A DNA stretch of 64,000 bases, from the NCBI RefSeq assembly GCF_018449525.1, contig NZ_JAAVUS010000001.1, forward strand, positions 310,001-374,000, given 5' to 3'. This DNA comes from Bradyrhizobium sp. dw_78 (lineage in GTDB: Bacteria > Pseudomonadota > Alphaproteobacteria > Rhizobiales > Xanthobacteraceae). Position 1 is the first letter of the stretch; each line of letters opens with the position of its first letter. A program made the translations under genes and the position numbers. The notes under the pieces were generated by a model, which was given only the letters and a program-made list of their open reading frames with translations, was not told where the DNA came from and searched no databases. Below are positions 11,725 through 23,821 of the stretch, in pieces.

Positions 11725-11820
11725 GTCATTTCGGGGCGCGGCGAAGACGCGAACCCGGAATCTCGAAGTGATGTGGAGAGAAGATTCCGGGTTCGATGCT
11801 TTGCATCGCCCCGGAATGAC
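11725..11820. repeat. REP-like imperfect palindrome between murB and ddl
   Basis: The left arm GTCATTTCGGGGC and the right arm GCCCCGGAATGAC flank the inner arms AACCCGGAATCT and AGATTCCGGGTT. The layout is nearly the same as that of the element at 4970-5075. Confidence 0.85.
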
Positions 11821-11848
11821 GAAAGAAGAAAATCAGCGGAACGGCATG

Positions 11849-12838
11849 ATGCGGATCACCATTCTTTTCGGCGGCACCAACAAAGAGCGCCTGGTCTCGG
11901 TGGCGAGCGCTCAAGCGCTGCATCAAGCCTTGCCGGAAGCCGATCTGTGGTTCTGGGATGCCGACGACAGCGTCCATGAAACGCAGCCCGCGACGCTGCT
12001 CGGTCATGCGCGGCCGTTCGAGGAGCCGTTCAAGGCCGGCACGCCTGCTATCGGCGCGATCGAGCATGCACTCGACCGGGCGCAATCCGAAAATCGCCTG
12101 CTGGTGCTCGGCCTGCACGGCGGCCTGGCGGAAAACGGCGAACTGCAGGCGATGTGCGAAACGCGCGGGATTCCCTTCACCGGCTCCGGTTCGGCCGCCT
12201 CGCATCTCGCCTTCGACAAGGTCGCCGCCAAGCGCTTCGCCGCCATTGCCGGCGTGACATCGCCGGCTGGCATCGCGCTGGAAGACGCCGAAAAAGCGCT
12301 CGCCGAACACGGCAGGCTGATCGCCAAGCCGGTCAAGGACGGTTCGAGCTACGGCCTGATCTTCGTCAACGCCAGGCAGGATCTCGCCGCCGTGCGCAAC
12401 GCGGCGAGGGACGAGGAATATCTGATCGAACCGTTCGTCGCCGGCGTGGAAGCGACCTGCGGCGTGCTGGAAAGGCTGGACGGTTCGGTGGTGACGCTGC
12501 CGCCGATCGAGATCATCCCGGCCGAAGGCGGGTTCGACTACACCGCCAAATATCTCGCCAAAGCCACCCAGGAAATCTGCCCGGGGCGTTTTGCGCCCGA
12601 GATATCGGCGCAAATCATGCAGCAGGCGCTCAAAGCCCACACCGCGCTGTCCTGCCGCGGCTACTCCCGTTCCGACTTCGTGGTCTCGGCCAAGGGTCCG
12701 GTCTATCTGGAGACCAATACGCTGCCCGGCCTGACCAAGGCTTCGCTTTATCCCAAGGCGCTGAAGGCGGAAGGAATCGAATTCGTCGATTTCCTGCGTG
12801 ACCAGATCACGCTGGCGGCCCGGCGCGCGCAAAAGTAG
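11849..12838 (+). CDS. ddl: D-alanine:D-alanine ligase (ATP-grasp)
   Basis: This ligase makes the D-Ala-D-Ala dipeptide that MurF uses. It is an ATP-grasp enzyme of about 329 aa from the ATG at 11849 (MRITILFGGTNKERLVS); an adjacent ATG at 11846 is equivalent. The longer frame from 11768 begins inside the palindromic repeat and is rejected. Family features are FGGTNKERLVS at the N-terminus, LGLHGGLAENGELQ, PFTGSGSAASHLAFDK, KPVKDGSSYG, GGFDYTAKY and the metal-binding region YLETNTLPGLT. Several positions deviate from typical Ddl (GSSYG for GSSVG, ETNTLPG for EVNTLPG), so it belongs to a divergent branch. The dcw context between murB and ftsQ supports Ddl. Confidence 0.9.
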   Translation: MRITILFGGTNKERLVSVASAQALHQALPEADLWFWDADDSVHETQPATLLGHARPFEEPFKAGTPAIGAIEHALDRAQSENRLLVLGLHGGLAENGELQAMCETRGIPFTGSGSAASHLAFDKVAAKRFAAIAGVTSPAGIALEDAEKALAEHGRLIAKPVKDGSSYGLIFVNARQDLAAVRNAARDEEYLIEPFVAGVEATCGVLERLDGSVVTLPPIEIIPAEGGFDYTAKYLAKATQEICPGRFAPEISAQIMQQALKAHTALSCRGYSRSDFVVSAKGPVYLETNTLPGLTKASLYPKALKAEGIEFVDFLRDQITLAARRAQK

Positions 12839-13194
12839 CGTCTGATGGGATTGATCTTATAAATTGTGGAAGCGAAGGCCGCGGAACGGCCTGCCGGGCT
12901 CGATTGCTAAAAACTTCACGAATATGAAGCAAGCTCCTCACGGGACGGATCAAATCGTATCCTGTCCAAGCGGTTTTTACCTTTTGTTTACCAGTAAGCC
13001 CGAAGGTTAACGCTGGCGGCGCATGTGGCGCTTGGCTGCCGGGGCGTGAGCTGTCGCGGATTTCCGCTTCGACGACGCATCGAGGGATAGGGGGGCCTTT
13101 TGGCCTTGAAGTCGACACCCGACCCGGCATGACCGAGACGTCATCTGTGCCAGACCCGCAAATTTTGCGGGAAAACATTTGACGAGCTCGTGCA
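12839..13194. other. Intergenic region ddl-ftsQ
   Basis: This is 356 bp without a convincing gene. It contains a T-rich stretch (CGGTTTTTACCTTTTGTTTACC, about 12971-12992) and a single TTAAC at 13007, which may belong to a promoter for ftsQ-ftsA-ftsZ. No repeat of the families seen elsewhere is present. It is the longest repeat-free gap within the dcw cluster. Confidence 0.5.
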
Positions 13195-14187
13195 ATGGAT
13201 GATGCAGGACGCCTCGCCCGATCACCGAGATCGCAGAGGCCTCAAGCTGACCTGAGGGCGGCCGCCATTGGCGCGGCCGTGCTGCTGCGCGAGTGGCTTG
13301 GCCGCCGGCGCCGGCGCGCGCCTGCGAATCCCCGTTTCGAACGCGAGCAACAACCGCATCGTCTGATCGCATTCATCGAGCGTTATGTGCCGAACCGCGT
13401 CGGCATTACCGCGACCGTGCTGATCCTGCTTGCCAGCACCGGCTTCGGCATCGTCCGGGGCGGTCATGTCGAGGAGTTCAGCGCGGCGTTGAGCGACACC
13501 CGCAACGCGCTGGCGAATTCCGCGGGCTTCCGCATCAAGACGGTCGTCATCAATGGCCGCAAGCAGCTGACCCAGGATGAGGTGCTGGCGACCGGCGGCG
13601 TCAATGGCCGCTCGTCGCTGTTGTTTCTCGACGCCGAAGCGGTTCGCGACAAGTTGAAAGCCAATCCCTGGATTGCCGACGCCACGATCCTGAAGCTCTA
13701 TCCCAGCCAGCTCCAGATCACGATCGTCGAGCGATCGGCGTTCGCGCTGTGGCAGCTCGACGGCCATCTGTCGGTGATTGCCGATGACGGCGCGGTGCTG
13801 GAGCCATATGTGATGCGCCGCTTCGTCTCGCTGCCGCTGGTGGTCGGCAAGGGGGCCGAAACCCGCGCCAGGGATTTCCTGGCGCTGCTCGCCCGCTACC
13901 CGCAGGTGAGCGCAGCGACCAAGGCCGCGATTTTCGTCGGCGAACGGCGCTGGAACCTGCGGCTCAATGACGGTCTCGACATCAAGCTGCCGGAAAACGA
14001 CGTCGGTAACGCGCTGGCCGAATTGAGCAAGCTCGACCGGGAGGACAAGCTGTTCTCGCGCGACATCGTCGCCGTCGATATGCGGCTGCCGGACCGGTTC
14101 AGCGTGCAATTGTCCGATGACGCGGCCAAGGCCCGCGAAGATCTGTTCAAGGACAAGAAGCCGAAGAAGAAGGCCGGTGACGCATGA
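13195..14187 (+). CDS. ftsQ: Cell division protein FtsQ
   Basis: FtsQ is a bitopic inner-membrane protein that links early and late divisome proteins through its periplasmic POTRA domain. The 330-aa sequence has an Arg-rich cytoplasmic N-terminus of about 60 residues. One membrane segment follows (VGITATVLILLASTGFGIV, about residues 68-86). The POTRA segment FRIKTVVINGRKQLTQDEVL begins near residue 112, and the FtsQ/DivIB core has NPWIADATILKLYPSQLQI. The C-terminus is Lys-rich. The stop overlaps the ftsA start (ATGA). A start further downstream is possible, since the first 15 residues carry little family signal. Confidence 0.9.
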   Translation: MDDAGRLARSPRSQRPQADLRAAAIGAAVLLREWLGRRRRRAPANPRFEREQQPHRLIAFIERYVPNRVGITATVLILLASTGFGIVRGGHVEEFSAALSDTRNALANSAGFRIKTVVINGRKQLTQDEVLATGGVNGRSSLLFLDAEAVRDKLKANPWIADATILKLYPSQLQITIVERSAFALWQLDGHLSVIADDGAVLEPYVMRRFVSLPLVVGKGAETRARDFLALLARYPQVSAATKAAIFVGERRWNLRLNDGLDIKLPENDVGNALAELSKLDREDKLFSRDIVAVDMRLPDRFSVQLSDDAAKAREDLFKDKKPKKKAGDA

Positions 14188-15506
14188 CCGGCCTTGACCG
14201 CAGCCAGACGCCGAAGACCCGGCCGATGCCGCACAAGCGTACCGCGATGGTGGCGTCGCTCGACATCGGCACCAGCAAGATCGCCTGCATGATCGCGCGG
14301 CTGAGGCCGTGCCCGCCGAACGAAGCCCTGCGCGGCCGGACCCATGCGGCGGAGCTGATCGGCTACAGCCAGATCCAGTCGCGCGGCGTCAAGGCCGGGG
14401 CGGTGGTCGATCCCGGCGAATGCGAACAGGCGGTGCGCCAGGCCGTGGCGCTGGCCGAGCGCATGGCCAAGGTCCGCGTCGAGTCGGTATTGCTGTCGGT
14501 TTCGGCGGGAAGGCTGCAGGGCCAGCTGGTCGAGGCCGCCTCCGACATCCAGGGCGGCGCGGTCACGGCCGCCGACATCAGCCGCATCACCTCGGCGGGC
14601 ATGCGCCACGCCACCGGCGTGGGCCGTACCGTTCTGCATGCGCTGCCGGTCAGCTACGCGCTCGACGGCGTCAAGGGCGTCCGCGATCCGCGCGGCATGG
14701 TGGCGCGGCAGTTCGGCGTCGACATGAACGTCGTCACCTCGGACGCGACGGTCGCCAAGAACCTGATGCTGGTGGTCGAACGCTGCCATCTCAATGTCGA
14801 GGCCATGGCGGCGGCTCCCTATGTCGCCGGCCTCTCGGTCCTGACCGATGACGAGGCCGATATCGGCGCCGCCGTGGTCGAGATGGGGGCGGGAACCACC
14901 ACGATCGCGACCTATTCCGGCGGCCGCTTCGTCCATGCCTCGGGCTTCGCGCTCGGCGGCCAGCACGTCACCATGGATCTGGCGCGCGGCATCAGCGCAT
15001 GCATTGCGGATGCCGAGCGAATCAAGACGTTATACAGCACCGTGCTGCCCGGCGGGTCCGACTCGCGCGAATTGATGTCCGTGCCGACGGCCGGCGACAG
15101 CGAGCGCGATATTCCGCAGATCGTCTCCCGCGCCACGATTGCGAATATCGTCCGGCATCGCGCCGAGGAGATTTTTGAAATGGTCAGGGACCGGCTGGCG
15201 GATTCTCCCTTTGCGGCGGAGCCGAAAGCGCGTGTCGTGTTGAGCGGGGGCGCTTCGCAGCTCACCGGCACCCTCGAGCTTGCCACCCGGATTCTCGGCC
15301 GGCCGGTGCGCATCGGCCGTCCGCTCGGCTTCAGCCGGCTGCCCAGCGAGGCGAAGGGCGCGTCGTTCGCCGTTCCCACGGGCCTGCTGGTCTATCCGCA
15401 ATACGCTCATCTTGAACATGTCGAACCGCGGCATACGCGGCAGCTCAAGACAGGGACCGACGGCTATTTCGGAAAGGTCGGACGATGGCTTCGCGAGGGC
15501 TTCTGA
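14184..15506 (+). CDS. ftsA: Cell division protein FtsA
   Basis: FtsA is an actin-like ATPase that tethers FtsZ to the membrane and recruits the divisome. At 440 aa it shows the actin-family phosphate-1 loop ASLDIGTSKIACMIA at about residues 29-43. A 1C subdomain (QAVALAERMAKVRVESVLLSVS) follows. The phosphate-2 motif is VVEMGAGTTTIATYSGG near 232, and the adenosine motif is VVLSGGASQLTG near 352. The C-terminal end GYFGKVGRWLREGF is the amphipathic membrane-targeting helix expected for FtsA. It overlaps ftsQ by four bases and precedes ftsZ by 81 bases. Confidence 0.96.
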   Translation: MTGLDRSQTPKTRPMPHKRTAMVASLDIGTSKIACMIARLRPCPPNEALRGRTHAAELIGYSQIQSRGVKAGAVVDPGECEQAVRQAVALAERMAKVRVESVLLSVSAGRLQGQLVEAASDIQGGAVTAADISRITSAGMRHATGVGRTVLHALPVSYALDGVKGVRDPRGMVARQFGVDMNVVTSDATVAKNLMLVVERCHLNVEAMAAAPYVAGLSVLTDDEADIGAAVVEMGAGTTTIATYSGGRFVHASGFALGGQHVTMDLARGISACIADAERIKTLYSTVLPGGSDSRELMSVPTAGDSERDIPQIVSRATIANIVRHRAEEIFEMVRDRLADSPFAAEPKARVVLSGGASQLTGTLELATRILGRPVRIGRPLGFSRLPSEAKGASFAVPTGLLVYPQYAHLEHVEPRHTRQLKTGTDGYFGKVGRWLREGF

Positions 15507-15587
15507 TGAATCTTTTCCGACCCATTTCACCAACTCCCGCGGCCGCCGGCCGGGGCGAACCCACGCGCGCGTGATCGAGAGGCAACC

Positions 15588-17408
15588 ATGACCATCAATC
15601 TCAACGTCCCTGATATTCGCGAGTTGAAGCCGCGGATTACCGTGTTCGGCGTCGGCGGCGCCGGCGGCAATGCCGTCAACAACATGATCACCGCGGGATT
15701 GCAGGGGGTCGATTTCGTCGTCGCCAACACCGATGCGCAGGCGCTCACCATGTCAAAGGCGCAGCGCATCGTGCAGATGGGGACGCAGGCGACCCAGGGT
15801 CTCGGTGCGGGTTCGCAGCCCGACGTCGGCGCGGCCGCCGCGCAGGAAGTCCTCGACGAGCTCCGCGATCACCTCACGGGCGCCAACATGGTGTTCGTCA
15901 CCGCCGGCATGGGCGGCGGCACCGGCACCGGTGCTGCGCCCGTTATCGCCAAGACCGCTCGCGACATGGGGATCCTGACCGTCGGCGTCGTCACCAAGCC
16001 GTTCCATTTCGAGGGCCAGCGCCGCATGCGCACCGCCGAGGCCGGTATCCTCGAACTGCACAAGGTGGTCGATACGCTGCTGATCATCCCGAACCAGAAC
16101 CTGTTCCGGGTCGCCAACGAAAAGACCACCTTCGCCGACGCCTTCGCGATGGCCGACCAGGTGCTCTATTCGGGTGTCGCCTGCATCACCGACCTGATGG
16201 TCAAGGAAGGCCTGATCAATCTCGATTTTGCCGACGTTCGCGCCGTGATGCGCGAAATGGGCAAGGCGATGATGGGCACCGGCGAAGCCTCCGGCGACAA
16301 GCGCGCGCTGACCGCGGCCGAGGCCGCGATCGCCAACCCGCTGATCGACGATTCCTCGATGAAGGGCGCCCGCGGCCTGTTGATCTCGATCACCGGCGGC
16401 AAGGACCTGACCCTGTTCGAGGTCGACGAAGCCGCGACCCGGATTCGCGAGGAAGTCGATCAGGACGCCAACATCATCGTCGGAGCCACCTTCGACGAAA
16501 CGCTCGACGGCATCATCCGCGTCTCTGTCGTCGCCACCGGTATCGAGCAGGCGTCGATCTCGCGCAATGCGGGTGGACCAGTTCCGACGACGGCCAATGT
16601 CGTAACGCCGGCCGCCGCGCCCGATTCGCGGCTGGCGGATCTGACGGCCCGCTTGCGTGCCGACAATGCGCGGCTGGCCGAACGCGCCCAGAAGCTGGAA
16701 ACATCGATGCCGGCACAGGCGGCTCCGGCCCCGGCGGCGCCCGCCGCCGCGCCGCAGCCACAGCGTCCGGGCGGAGGCAATGTCGAACGCGCCGCGCTCG
16801 CGGCGATCGCCGCGGCGGTCTCGCCGGAGCCCGCGCCCCGGTTTGCGCAGGCGCCGATGCAACCCGCATCCTATGGCGACGTCACGGTGCGCCCGATCGC
16901 GCAGAAGCCGTCGCTGTTTCCGGACCATGAGGCCGTGAAAGCCGAGGTGCAGGAGGTTCCGACTCCGGAAAACTTCATTCCGCAGCAAGCCGAGCGTGGA
17001 CCGGCCCGCGCGCCTCGGATGCCGAAATTCGAGGACCTGCCGATGCCGGCGCAGAACGAGATCCGGCAGGCCAAGGGGGAACTCGAGGATGAGCATCCGC
17101 AAAAGAACCGGATGTCATTGTTGCAGCGCCTTGCCAATGTCGGCCTCGGCCGCCGCGACGAGGAGACCGAACCGCCGATTTCGGCGCGCGCTGCGGGTCC
17201 AGCCATGCCGTTGCCACCGGTTCCGGAGCGAAAGCCGCCGCGCACCGTGGCCCAGCAAATCGCCTCCAACGAGCCGGTATCCGAATATGCTCGCCGGCCA
17301 CCGCCACAGGGATTGGACGCCCACGGCCGCCCGATACCTGTTGCGCCGCCGCCACAAGGCGACGATCATCTGGATATCCCCGCCTTCCTGCGTCGGCAGG
17401 TGAACTGA
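15588..17408 (+). CDS. ftsZ: Cell division GTPase FtsZ with long C-terminal linker
   Basis: FtsZ is a tubulin-like GTPase that forms the Z ring. The GTPase domain covers about residues 1-320, with [14 protein letters not shown] near the N-terminus and the tubulin signature GGGTGTG at residues 109-115. The T7 loop region [11 protein letters not shown] is near 211. The C-terminal conserved peptide [11 protein letters not shown] is at residues 596-606 and is the binding site for FtsA and other partners. Between them lies a Pro/Ala/Arg-rich, probably disordered linker of roughly 270 residues. This makes the 606-aa protein much longer than E. coli FtsZ but typical for rhizobial relatives. A strong terminator follows. 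Confidence 0.97.
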   Translation: MTINLNVPDIRELKPRITVFGVGGAGGNAVNNMITAGLQGVDFVVANTDAQALTMSKAQRIVQMGTQATQGLGAGSQPDVGAAAAQEVLDELRDHLTGANMVFVTAGMGGGTGTGAAPVIAKTARDMGILTVGVVTKPFHFEGQRRMRTAEAGILELHKVVDTLLIIPNQNLFRVANEKTTFADAFAMADQVLYSGVACITDLMVKEGLINLDFADVRAVMREMGKAMMGTGEASGDKRALTAAEAAIANPLIDDSSMKGARGLLISITGGKDLTLFEVDEAATRIREEVDQDANIIVGATFDETLDGIIRVSVVATGIEQASISRNAGGPVPTTANVVTPAAAPDSRLADLTARLRADNARLAERAQKLETSMPAQAAPAPAAPAAAPQPQRPGGGNVERAALAAIAAAVSPEPAPRFAQAPMQPASYGDVTVRPIAQKPSLFPDHEAVKAEVQEVPTPENFIPQQAERGPARAPRMPKFEDLPMPAQNEIRQAKGELEDEHPQKNRMSLLQRLANVGLGRRDEETEPPISARAAGPAMPLPPVPERKPPRTVAQQIASNEPVSEYARRPPPQGLDAHGRPIPVAPPPQGDDHLDIPAFLRRQVN

Positions 17409-17432
17409 CGATTGTTACAATTCAACCTATCG

Positions 17433-17467
17433 AAAAAGGCCCCGGCTGTGTCAGCCGGGGCCTTTTT
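17433..17467 (+). terminator. Rho-independent terminator after ftsZ
   Basis: AAAAAGGCCCCGGCTG and CAGCCGGGGCCTTTTT form a long GC-rich perfect stem with a TGT loop and a T-run, 24 bases after the ftsZ stop. It is a classical intrinsic terminator and marks the end of the dcw transcription unit. The A-run on the left also allows termination from the other strand. Confidence 0.93.
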
Positions 17468-17760
17468 CTTGGCGCCGTCAGCGCCACCGGCTTGGTTACC
17501 AAGCGACTGATATTAAATGATTAATTATGTATTTTGCAGTAAGGTGACGAGGCTGGAGGCGGCGTTGCCGGCGGCGGAATTTGGTCAACCTTGGGCGCCA
17601 ATACGGCAGAGGTTGGGTAACAATCCGTAAAAAAGCGTGAGTTGGCGCTGTTTAAGGCAAAGTTTATGGTCTGCGGTGACTTGGGGATGCTGAAGTGAGT
17701 CGGCTTAAGCCATCGGGCCGATCCCACACTTTAGCAAAGTCAGCAGTGGGCGGTATCGGA
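17468..17760. other. Intergenic region ftsZ terminator to lpxC
   Basis: This region is less GC-rich than its surroundings, with an AT-rich tract GATATTAAATGATTAATTA at about 17509-17527. It probably holds the lpxC promoter. I see no gene or repeat in it. Confidence 0.45.
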
Positions 17761-18717
17761 ATGAAATTAAGCCGGCAAACAACGCTTCGGTCGCGCGCTA
17801 CCGTGACGGGTGTCGGCGTTCATTCCGGGTTAACCGTAAATCTGACCATTGGACCTACATCCGTCGATGCAGGTTTTGTTTTTGTCCGCACCGGGCTCGA
17901 TGGCGCCGACCGCGAGGTTCAGGCGGTCGCCGAATCCGTCACCGCAACCGAATTCGCCACCGTTCTGGGTGACCGCGACGGTTCGCTGGTCTCGACCGCC
18001 GAACATGTGCTCGCGGCGTTGCGCGGCATGGGCGTCGACAACGCCATGATCGAAATCGACGGCCCCGAAGTTCCGATCATGGACGGCAGCGCCGCGGCCT
18101 TTGTTGCCGCGATCGATCAGGCCGGCATTGTGACGCAACCGGCGTCGCGCCGCTTCATTCAGGTTTTGAAACCGGTCCAGGCCGCCATCGGCGATTCCTT
18201 TGGCGAACTGCGTCCCTATGCGGCGGGGTTCCGCGCCGAGGTCGAGATCGACTTCGCCAATCCCGTGATCGGACGCCAGAGCTATATGCTCGATCTCAGC
18301 CCCGAGCGGTTCCGCCGCGAGGTTGCCCGCGCCCGGACCTTCGGCTGCATGAGCGATGTGGCCCGGCTGTGGAGTGCAGGCTTCGCGCTCGGAGCGTCGT
18401 TCGAGAATTCGGTGGTGTTCGACGAAGAACGCCTGCTTAACCCCGAAGGGTTGCGCTACGCGGACGAATGCGTGCGCCACAAGGTGCTCGACGTCGTCGG
18501 CGATCTGGCTTTGGCCGGCCTGCCGTTGCTCGGCGCCTATCGCTCGGTGCGCGGCGGCCATAAGCTCAACCATGCGGTACTGACGACGATGCTGGCCGAT
18601 CGCAGCGCTTGGCGCGTGGTCGAAGCCGAGGCGGCGCGCCGGTCGCGCGCTTATGCCGAAGCCGGAAGCGGCACGGTGGGCGGCATGGTCGCAGCCTACG
18701 GGCCGGACGTATCCTGA
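17761..18717 (+). CDS. lpxC: UDP-3-O-acyl-N-acetylglucosamine deacetylase LpxC
   Basis: LpxC catalyses the committed, zinc-dependent deacetylation in lipid A synthesis. I use the ATG at 17761 (MKLSRQTTLRSRATVTGVGVHSG, 318 aa), where family similarity begins. The frame is open to 17695, but those 22 residues are atypical. Predicted zinc ligands are H82 (STAEHVLAAL), H240 and D244 (RHKVLDVVGDL), and the catalytic histidine is H267 (GGHKLNH). These match the E. coli ligands within two or three positions. Located after ftsZ behind a terminator, it should have its own promoter. Confidence 0.95.
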   Translation: MKLSRQTTLRSRATVTGVGVHSGLTVNLTIGPTSVDAGFVFVRTGLDGADREVQAVAESVTATEFATVLGDRDGSLVSTAEHVLAALRGMGVDNAMIEIDGPEVPIMDGSAAAFVAAIDQAGIVTQPASRRFIQVLKPVQAAIGDSFGELRPYAAGFRAEVEIDFANPVIGRQSYMLDLSPERFRREVARARTFGCMSDVARLWSAGFALGASFENSVVFDEERLLNPEGLRYADECVRHKVLDVVGDLALAGLPLLGAYRSVRGGHKLNHAVLTTMLADRSAWRVVEAEAARRSRAYAEAGSGTVGGMVAAYGPDVS

Positions 18718-18758
18718 GCACCTCCGGCGTTTCCACGGGCAACGCTCCGGCTTTCACA

Positions 18759-18782
18759 GAGGCTTCCTTGCACGGAAGCCTC
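18759..18782 (+). terminator. Hairpin downstream of lpxC, possible terminator
   Basis: A perfect 9-bp stem GAGGCTTCC/GGAAGCCTC with a TTGCAC loop lies 41 bases after the lpxC stop. It has no T-run, so intrinsic termination is uncertain. Confidence 0.45.
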
Positions 18783-18984
18783 CTTCCACAGTAACCAAGA
18801 TTGGTCGCGATGCCTTCGGGCCGCCTTAATCCGGGCGAAATGCCTGCGTACCCGGTTGGTCACCGGACCTTTTTCGGTTACACAGGCCAGCGGTCGCACG
18901 GCAGGGCGCCGCGGGTGGGAATCATCGCGTCGGGTTTTATCGGCGCGTAATGGGCACCGCAGCAAGGCGTCAGGTCTTAAATCC

Positions 18985-19896
18985 ATGTCGGCACGGCGTA
19001 TGACGCACGAATTACGCACATCACCTTCCGGTTCAGGTCTTCTGCACGGGCTTGGCCGGCGGTTGCGCGTGGCCGCAAGCCTTGTTGTTCTCGCGATCCC
19101 GCTGAGCGGCTGCGGCACCGGCGCCCTGTGGGACAAGTTTTTCGCCAAGGACGAGACCTTCAACGACGATCCGGCGGACAAGCTCTATAATGAGGGCCTG
19201 TACCTGCTGAACGAGAAAAAGGACGCCAAGGGCGCCTCGAAGAAGTTCGAGGAGGTCGACCGCGAGCATCCTTATTCCGACTGGGCGCGCAAATCGCTGC
19301 TGATGTCGGCCTATGCCTATTATGACGCGGGCGATTACGACAGCTGCATCGGGGCCGCGACCCGCTACGTCACCCTGCATCCGGGCAGTCCGGACGCCGC
19401 CTATGCGCAATATCTGATCGCGGCGTCGAATTACGATCAGATCCCGGACATTTCGCGCGACCAGGGCCGCACCGAAAAGGCCATTGCCGCGCTCGACGAG
19501 GTGGTCCGCAAATATCCGACCTCGGAATATGCCGTCAGCGCCAAGGCCAAGATGGAGGCCGCCCGCGACCAGCTCGCCGGCAAGGAAATGAGCGTCGGCC
19601 GCTATTACATGGAAAAGCGCAACTACACCGCGGCCATCAACCGCTTCAAGACCGTGGTCACCCAGTATCAGACCACGCGGCATGTCGAGGAAGCGCTGGA
19701 GCGGCTCACCGAGGCCTATATGGCGATCGGCATCGTCGGCGAGGCGCAAACCGCCGCCGCCGTGCTTGGCCACAATTTTCCGGACAGCCGCTGGTACAAG
19801 GACGCCTATAATCTTGTAAAGTCCGGCGGTCTCGAGCCGAGCGAGAATCAGGGGTCCTGGATCAGCAGGGCCTTCAAGAAAGTTGGCCTCGGCTAG
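18985..19896 (+). CDS. bamD: Outer membrane assembly lipoprotein BamD
   Basis: BamD is a TPR lipoprotein of the BAM complex that inserts beta-barrel proteins in the outer membrane. From the ATG at 18985 (MSARRMTHELRTSP) the protein has 303 aa; 19000 is an alternative. A signal peptide ends in the lipobox LSGC with C43 as the lipidated residue. The mature part begins GTGALWDKF and contains tetratricopeptide-type helices (KLYNEGLYLLNEKKDAKGA, YYDAGDYDSCIGAATRYV, YMEKRNYTAAINRFKTVV). The conserved HPGSPDAAYAQYLIAASNY is also present. The region from 18856 to 18984 is open in frame but looks non-coding. The recN gene starts 13 bases after its stop. Confidence 0.93.
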   Translation: MSARRMTHELRTSPSGSGLLHGLGRRLRVAASLVVLAIPLSGCGTGALWDKFFAKDETFNDDPADKLYNEGLYLLNEKKDAKGASKKFEEVDREHPYSDWARKSLLMSAYAYYDAGDYDSCIGAATRYVTLHPGSPDAAYAQYLIAASNYDQIPDISRDQGRTEKAIAALDEVVRKYPTSEYAVSAKAKMEAARDQLAGKEMSVGRYYMEKRNYTAAINRFKTVVTQYQTTRHVEEALERLTEAYMAIGIVGEAQTAAAVLGHNFPDSRWYKDAYNLVKSGGLEPSENQGSWISRAFKKVGLG

Positions 19897-19909
19897 GAAT
19901 TCATCCGGC

Positions 19910-21583
19910 ATGCTGGCGCGTCTGTCGATCCGTGACATCGTCCTGATCGAACGGCTCGATATCGAGTTTTCGCGCGGGCTTGCGGTGCTGACCGGCGAAA
20001 CCGGCGCGGGCAAATCCATCCTGCTCGATGCTTTCGCTCTGGCGCTCGGCGGCCGCGGCGACGCCGGCCTGGTTCGCCACGGCGCCGAGCAGGGGCAGGT
20101 CACGGCCGTGTTCGATGTGCCGAAAGGACATCCGGCGTCCGTGATCCTCAGCGACAACGGGCTCGACGACACCGGTGAAATGATCCTGCGCCGCGTGCAG
20201 TTCGCCGACGGCCGCACCCGGGCCTTCATCAACGATCAGGCGATCAGCGTGCAGACCCTGAAAGCGGTCGGCGCCACGCTGGTCGAAATTCACGGCCAGC
20301 ACGACGAGCGCGCGCTGGTCGACGCCGCCACCCACCGCCGCCTGCTCGACGCCTTCGCGGGCCTCGAGAAGGAGGTCGCGGCGCTGGAAAAGCTGTGGGA
20401 GGCGCGGCGCGCGGCGAACACGGCGCTCGAGGGCCATCGCGCGGCCATGGAGCGCGCGGCCCGCGAGGCCGATTATCTGCGCCATGCCGCCGATGAATTG
20501 AAGGCGCTGGCGCCCAAGGACGGCGAGGAGGCGGCGCTGGCCGGACGCCGCACCACGATGATGCAGGGCGAGAAGATCGCGACCGATCTGCGCGAGGCGC
20601 AGGAGGCCGTGAGCGGCAACCAGTCGCCGGTCGCGGCGCTGTCGGCGGCGGTGCGGCGTCTGGAACGCCGGGCCGCCAATTCACCGTCGCTGGTCGAACC
20701 CGCGGTGAAGGCGATCGATGCCGCCATCAACGCGCTGGAGGAGGCCGACCAGCACCTTACCGCGGCGCTGATCGCGGCCGATTTCGACCCGGCCGAGCTG
20801 GAGCGGATCGAGGAACGGCTGTTCGCCTTGCGCGCGGCCGCGCGCAAATATTCGACCCCGGTCGACGGCCTGGCGGCGCTGGCCGCGAAATATGCCGCCG
20901 ATGTCGCGCTGATCGACGCCGGCGCCGGCGAGTTGAAGAAGCTGGAAGCCGAGGCTGCGGAAGCCGACAAGCACTATAGCGCCGCCGCCACGAAACTCTC
21001 GGCGGCGCGCGCCAGATCGGCGGAAAAGCTCAACAAGGCCGTCAATGCCGAGCTTGCGCCGCTGAAACTCGAGCGCGCCAAATTCATGACGCAGGTGGAA
21101 TCGGACCCGGCTGCGCCCGGCCCGCAGGGCATCGACCGCGTCGAATTCTGGGTACAAACCAATCCCGGCACCCGGCCGGGGCCGCTGATGAAGGTCGCCT
21201 CCGGCGGCGAGTTGTCGCGGTTCCTGTTGGCGCTCAAGGTGGTGCTGTCCGACCGCGGTTCGGCGCCGACGCTGGTGTTCGACGAAATCGATACCGGGGT
21301 CGGCGGCGCGGTGGCGGACGCGATCGGGGCCCGGCTAGCGCGCCTGGCCTCCAAGGTGCAGGTGATGGCGGTGACGCACGCGCCGCAGGTCGCCGCACGC
21401 GCCGACCAGCATCTGTTGATCTCAAAGGACGCACTCGACAAGGGCAAGCGCGTCGCCACCCGCGTCAATGCGCTCGCCGCCGATCACCGTCGCGAGGAAA
21501 TCGCCCGCATGCTGGCCGGCGCCGAGATCACCGCCGAGGCCAGGGCCGCCGCTGAACGCCTGCTGCGTGCCGCGACGGCGTGA
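19910..21583 (+). CDS. recN: DNA repair protein RecN
   Basis: RecN is an SMC-like ATPase acting in double-strand-break repair. From the ATG at 19910 (MLARLSIRDIVLIERLDIEF) it has 557 aa, close to family length. Walker A GETGAGKS is at residues 29-36. A long helical coiled-coil region follows (about 150-390, Ala/Glu/Leu-rich). The C-terminal ABC half has ASGGELSRFLLALKVVL (signature), LVFDEIDTGVGGAVAD (Walker B and D loop) and VMAVTHAPQVAA (H loop). RecN motifs such as EIHGQHDERALVD are present. The short distance from bamD suggests co-transcription, an arrangement common in this group. Confidence 0.95.
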   Translation: MLARLSIRDIVLIERLDIEFSRGLAVLTGETGAGKSILLDAFALALGGRGDAGLVRHGAEQGQVTAVFDVPKGHPASVILSDNGLDDTGEMILRRVQFADGRTRAFINDQAISVQTLKAVGATLVEIHGQHDERALVDAATHRRLLDAFAGLEKEVAALEKLWEARRAANTALEGHRAAMERAAREADYLRHAADELKALAPKDGEEAALAGRRTTMMQGEKIATDLREAQEAVSGNQSPVAALSAAVRRLERRAANSPSLVEPAVKAIDAAINALEEADQHLTAALIAADFDPAELERIEERLFALRAAARKYSTPVDGLAALAAKYAADVALIDAGAGELKKLEAEAAEADKHYSAAATKLSAARARSAEKLNKAVNAELAPLKLERAKFMTQVESDPAAPGPQGIDRVEFWVQTNPGTRPGPLMKVASGGELSRFLLALKVVLSDRGSAPTLVFDEIDTGVGGAVADAIGARLARLASKVQVMAVTHAPQVAARADQHLLISKDALDKGKRVATRVNALAADHRREEIARMLAGAEITAEARAAAERLLRAATA

Positions 21584-21600
21584 CGACATGGTGCGAGTTT

Positions 21601-23786
<2,186 letters not shown>

Positions 23787-23821
23787 GCGGGCGGCTTTCT
23801 TTGTCCGTCATTACTTTTTCC

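Noticed and set aside
12807..13178. A minus-strand gene of 123 codons in the ddl-ftsQ gap
   Set aside because: It overlaps the ddl 3' end, has no family pattern and lies where the ftsQ promoter is expected.
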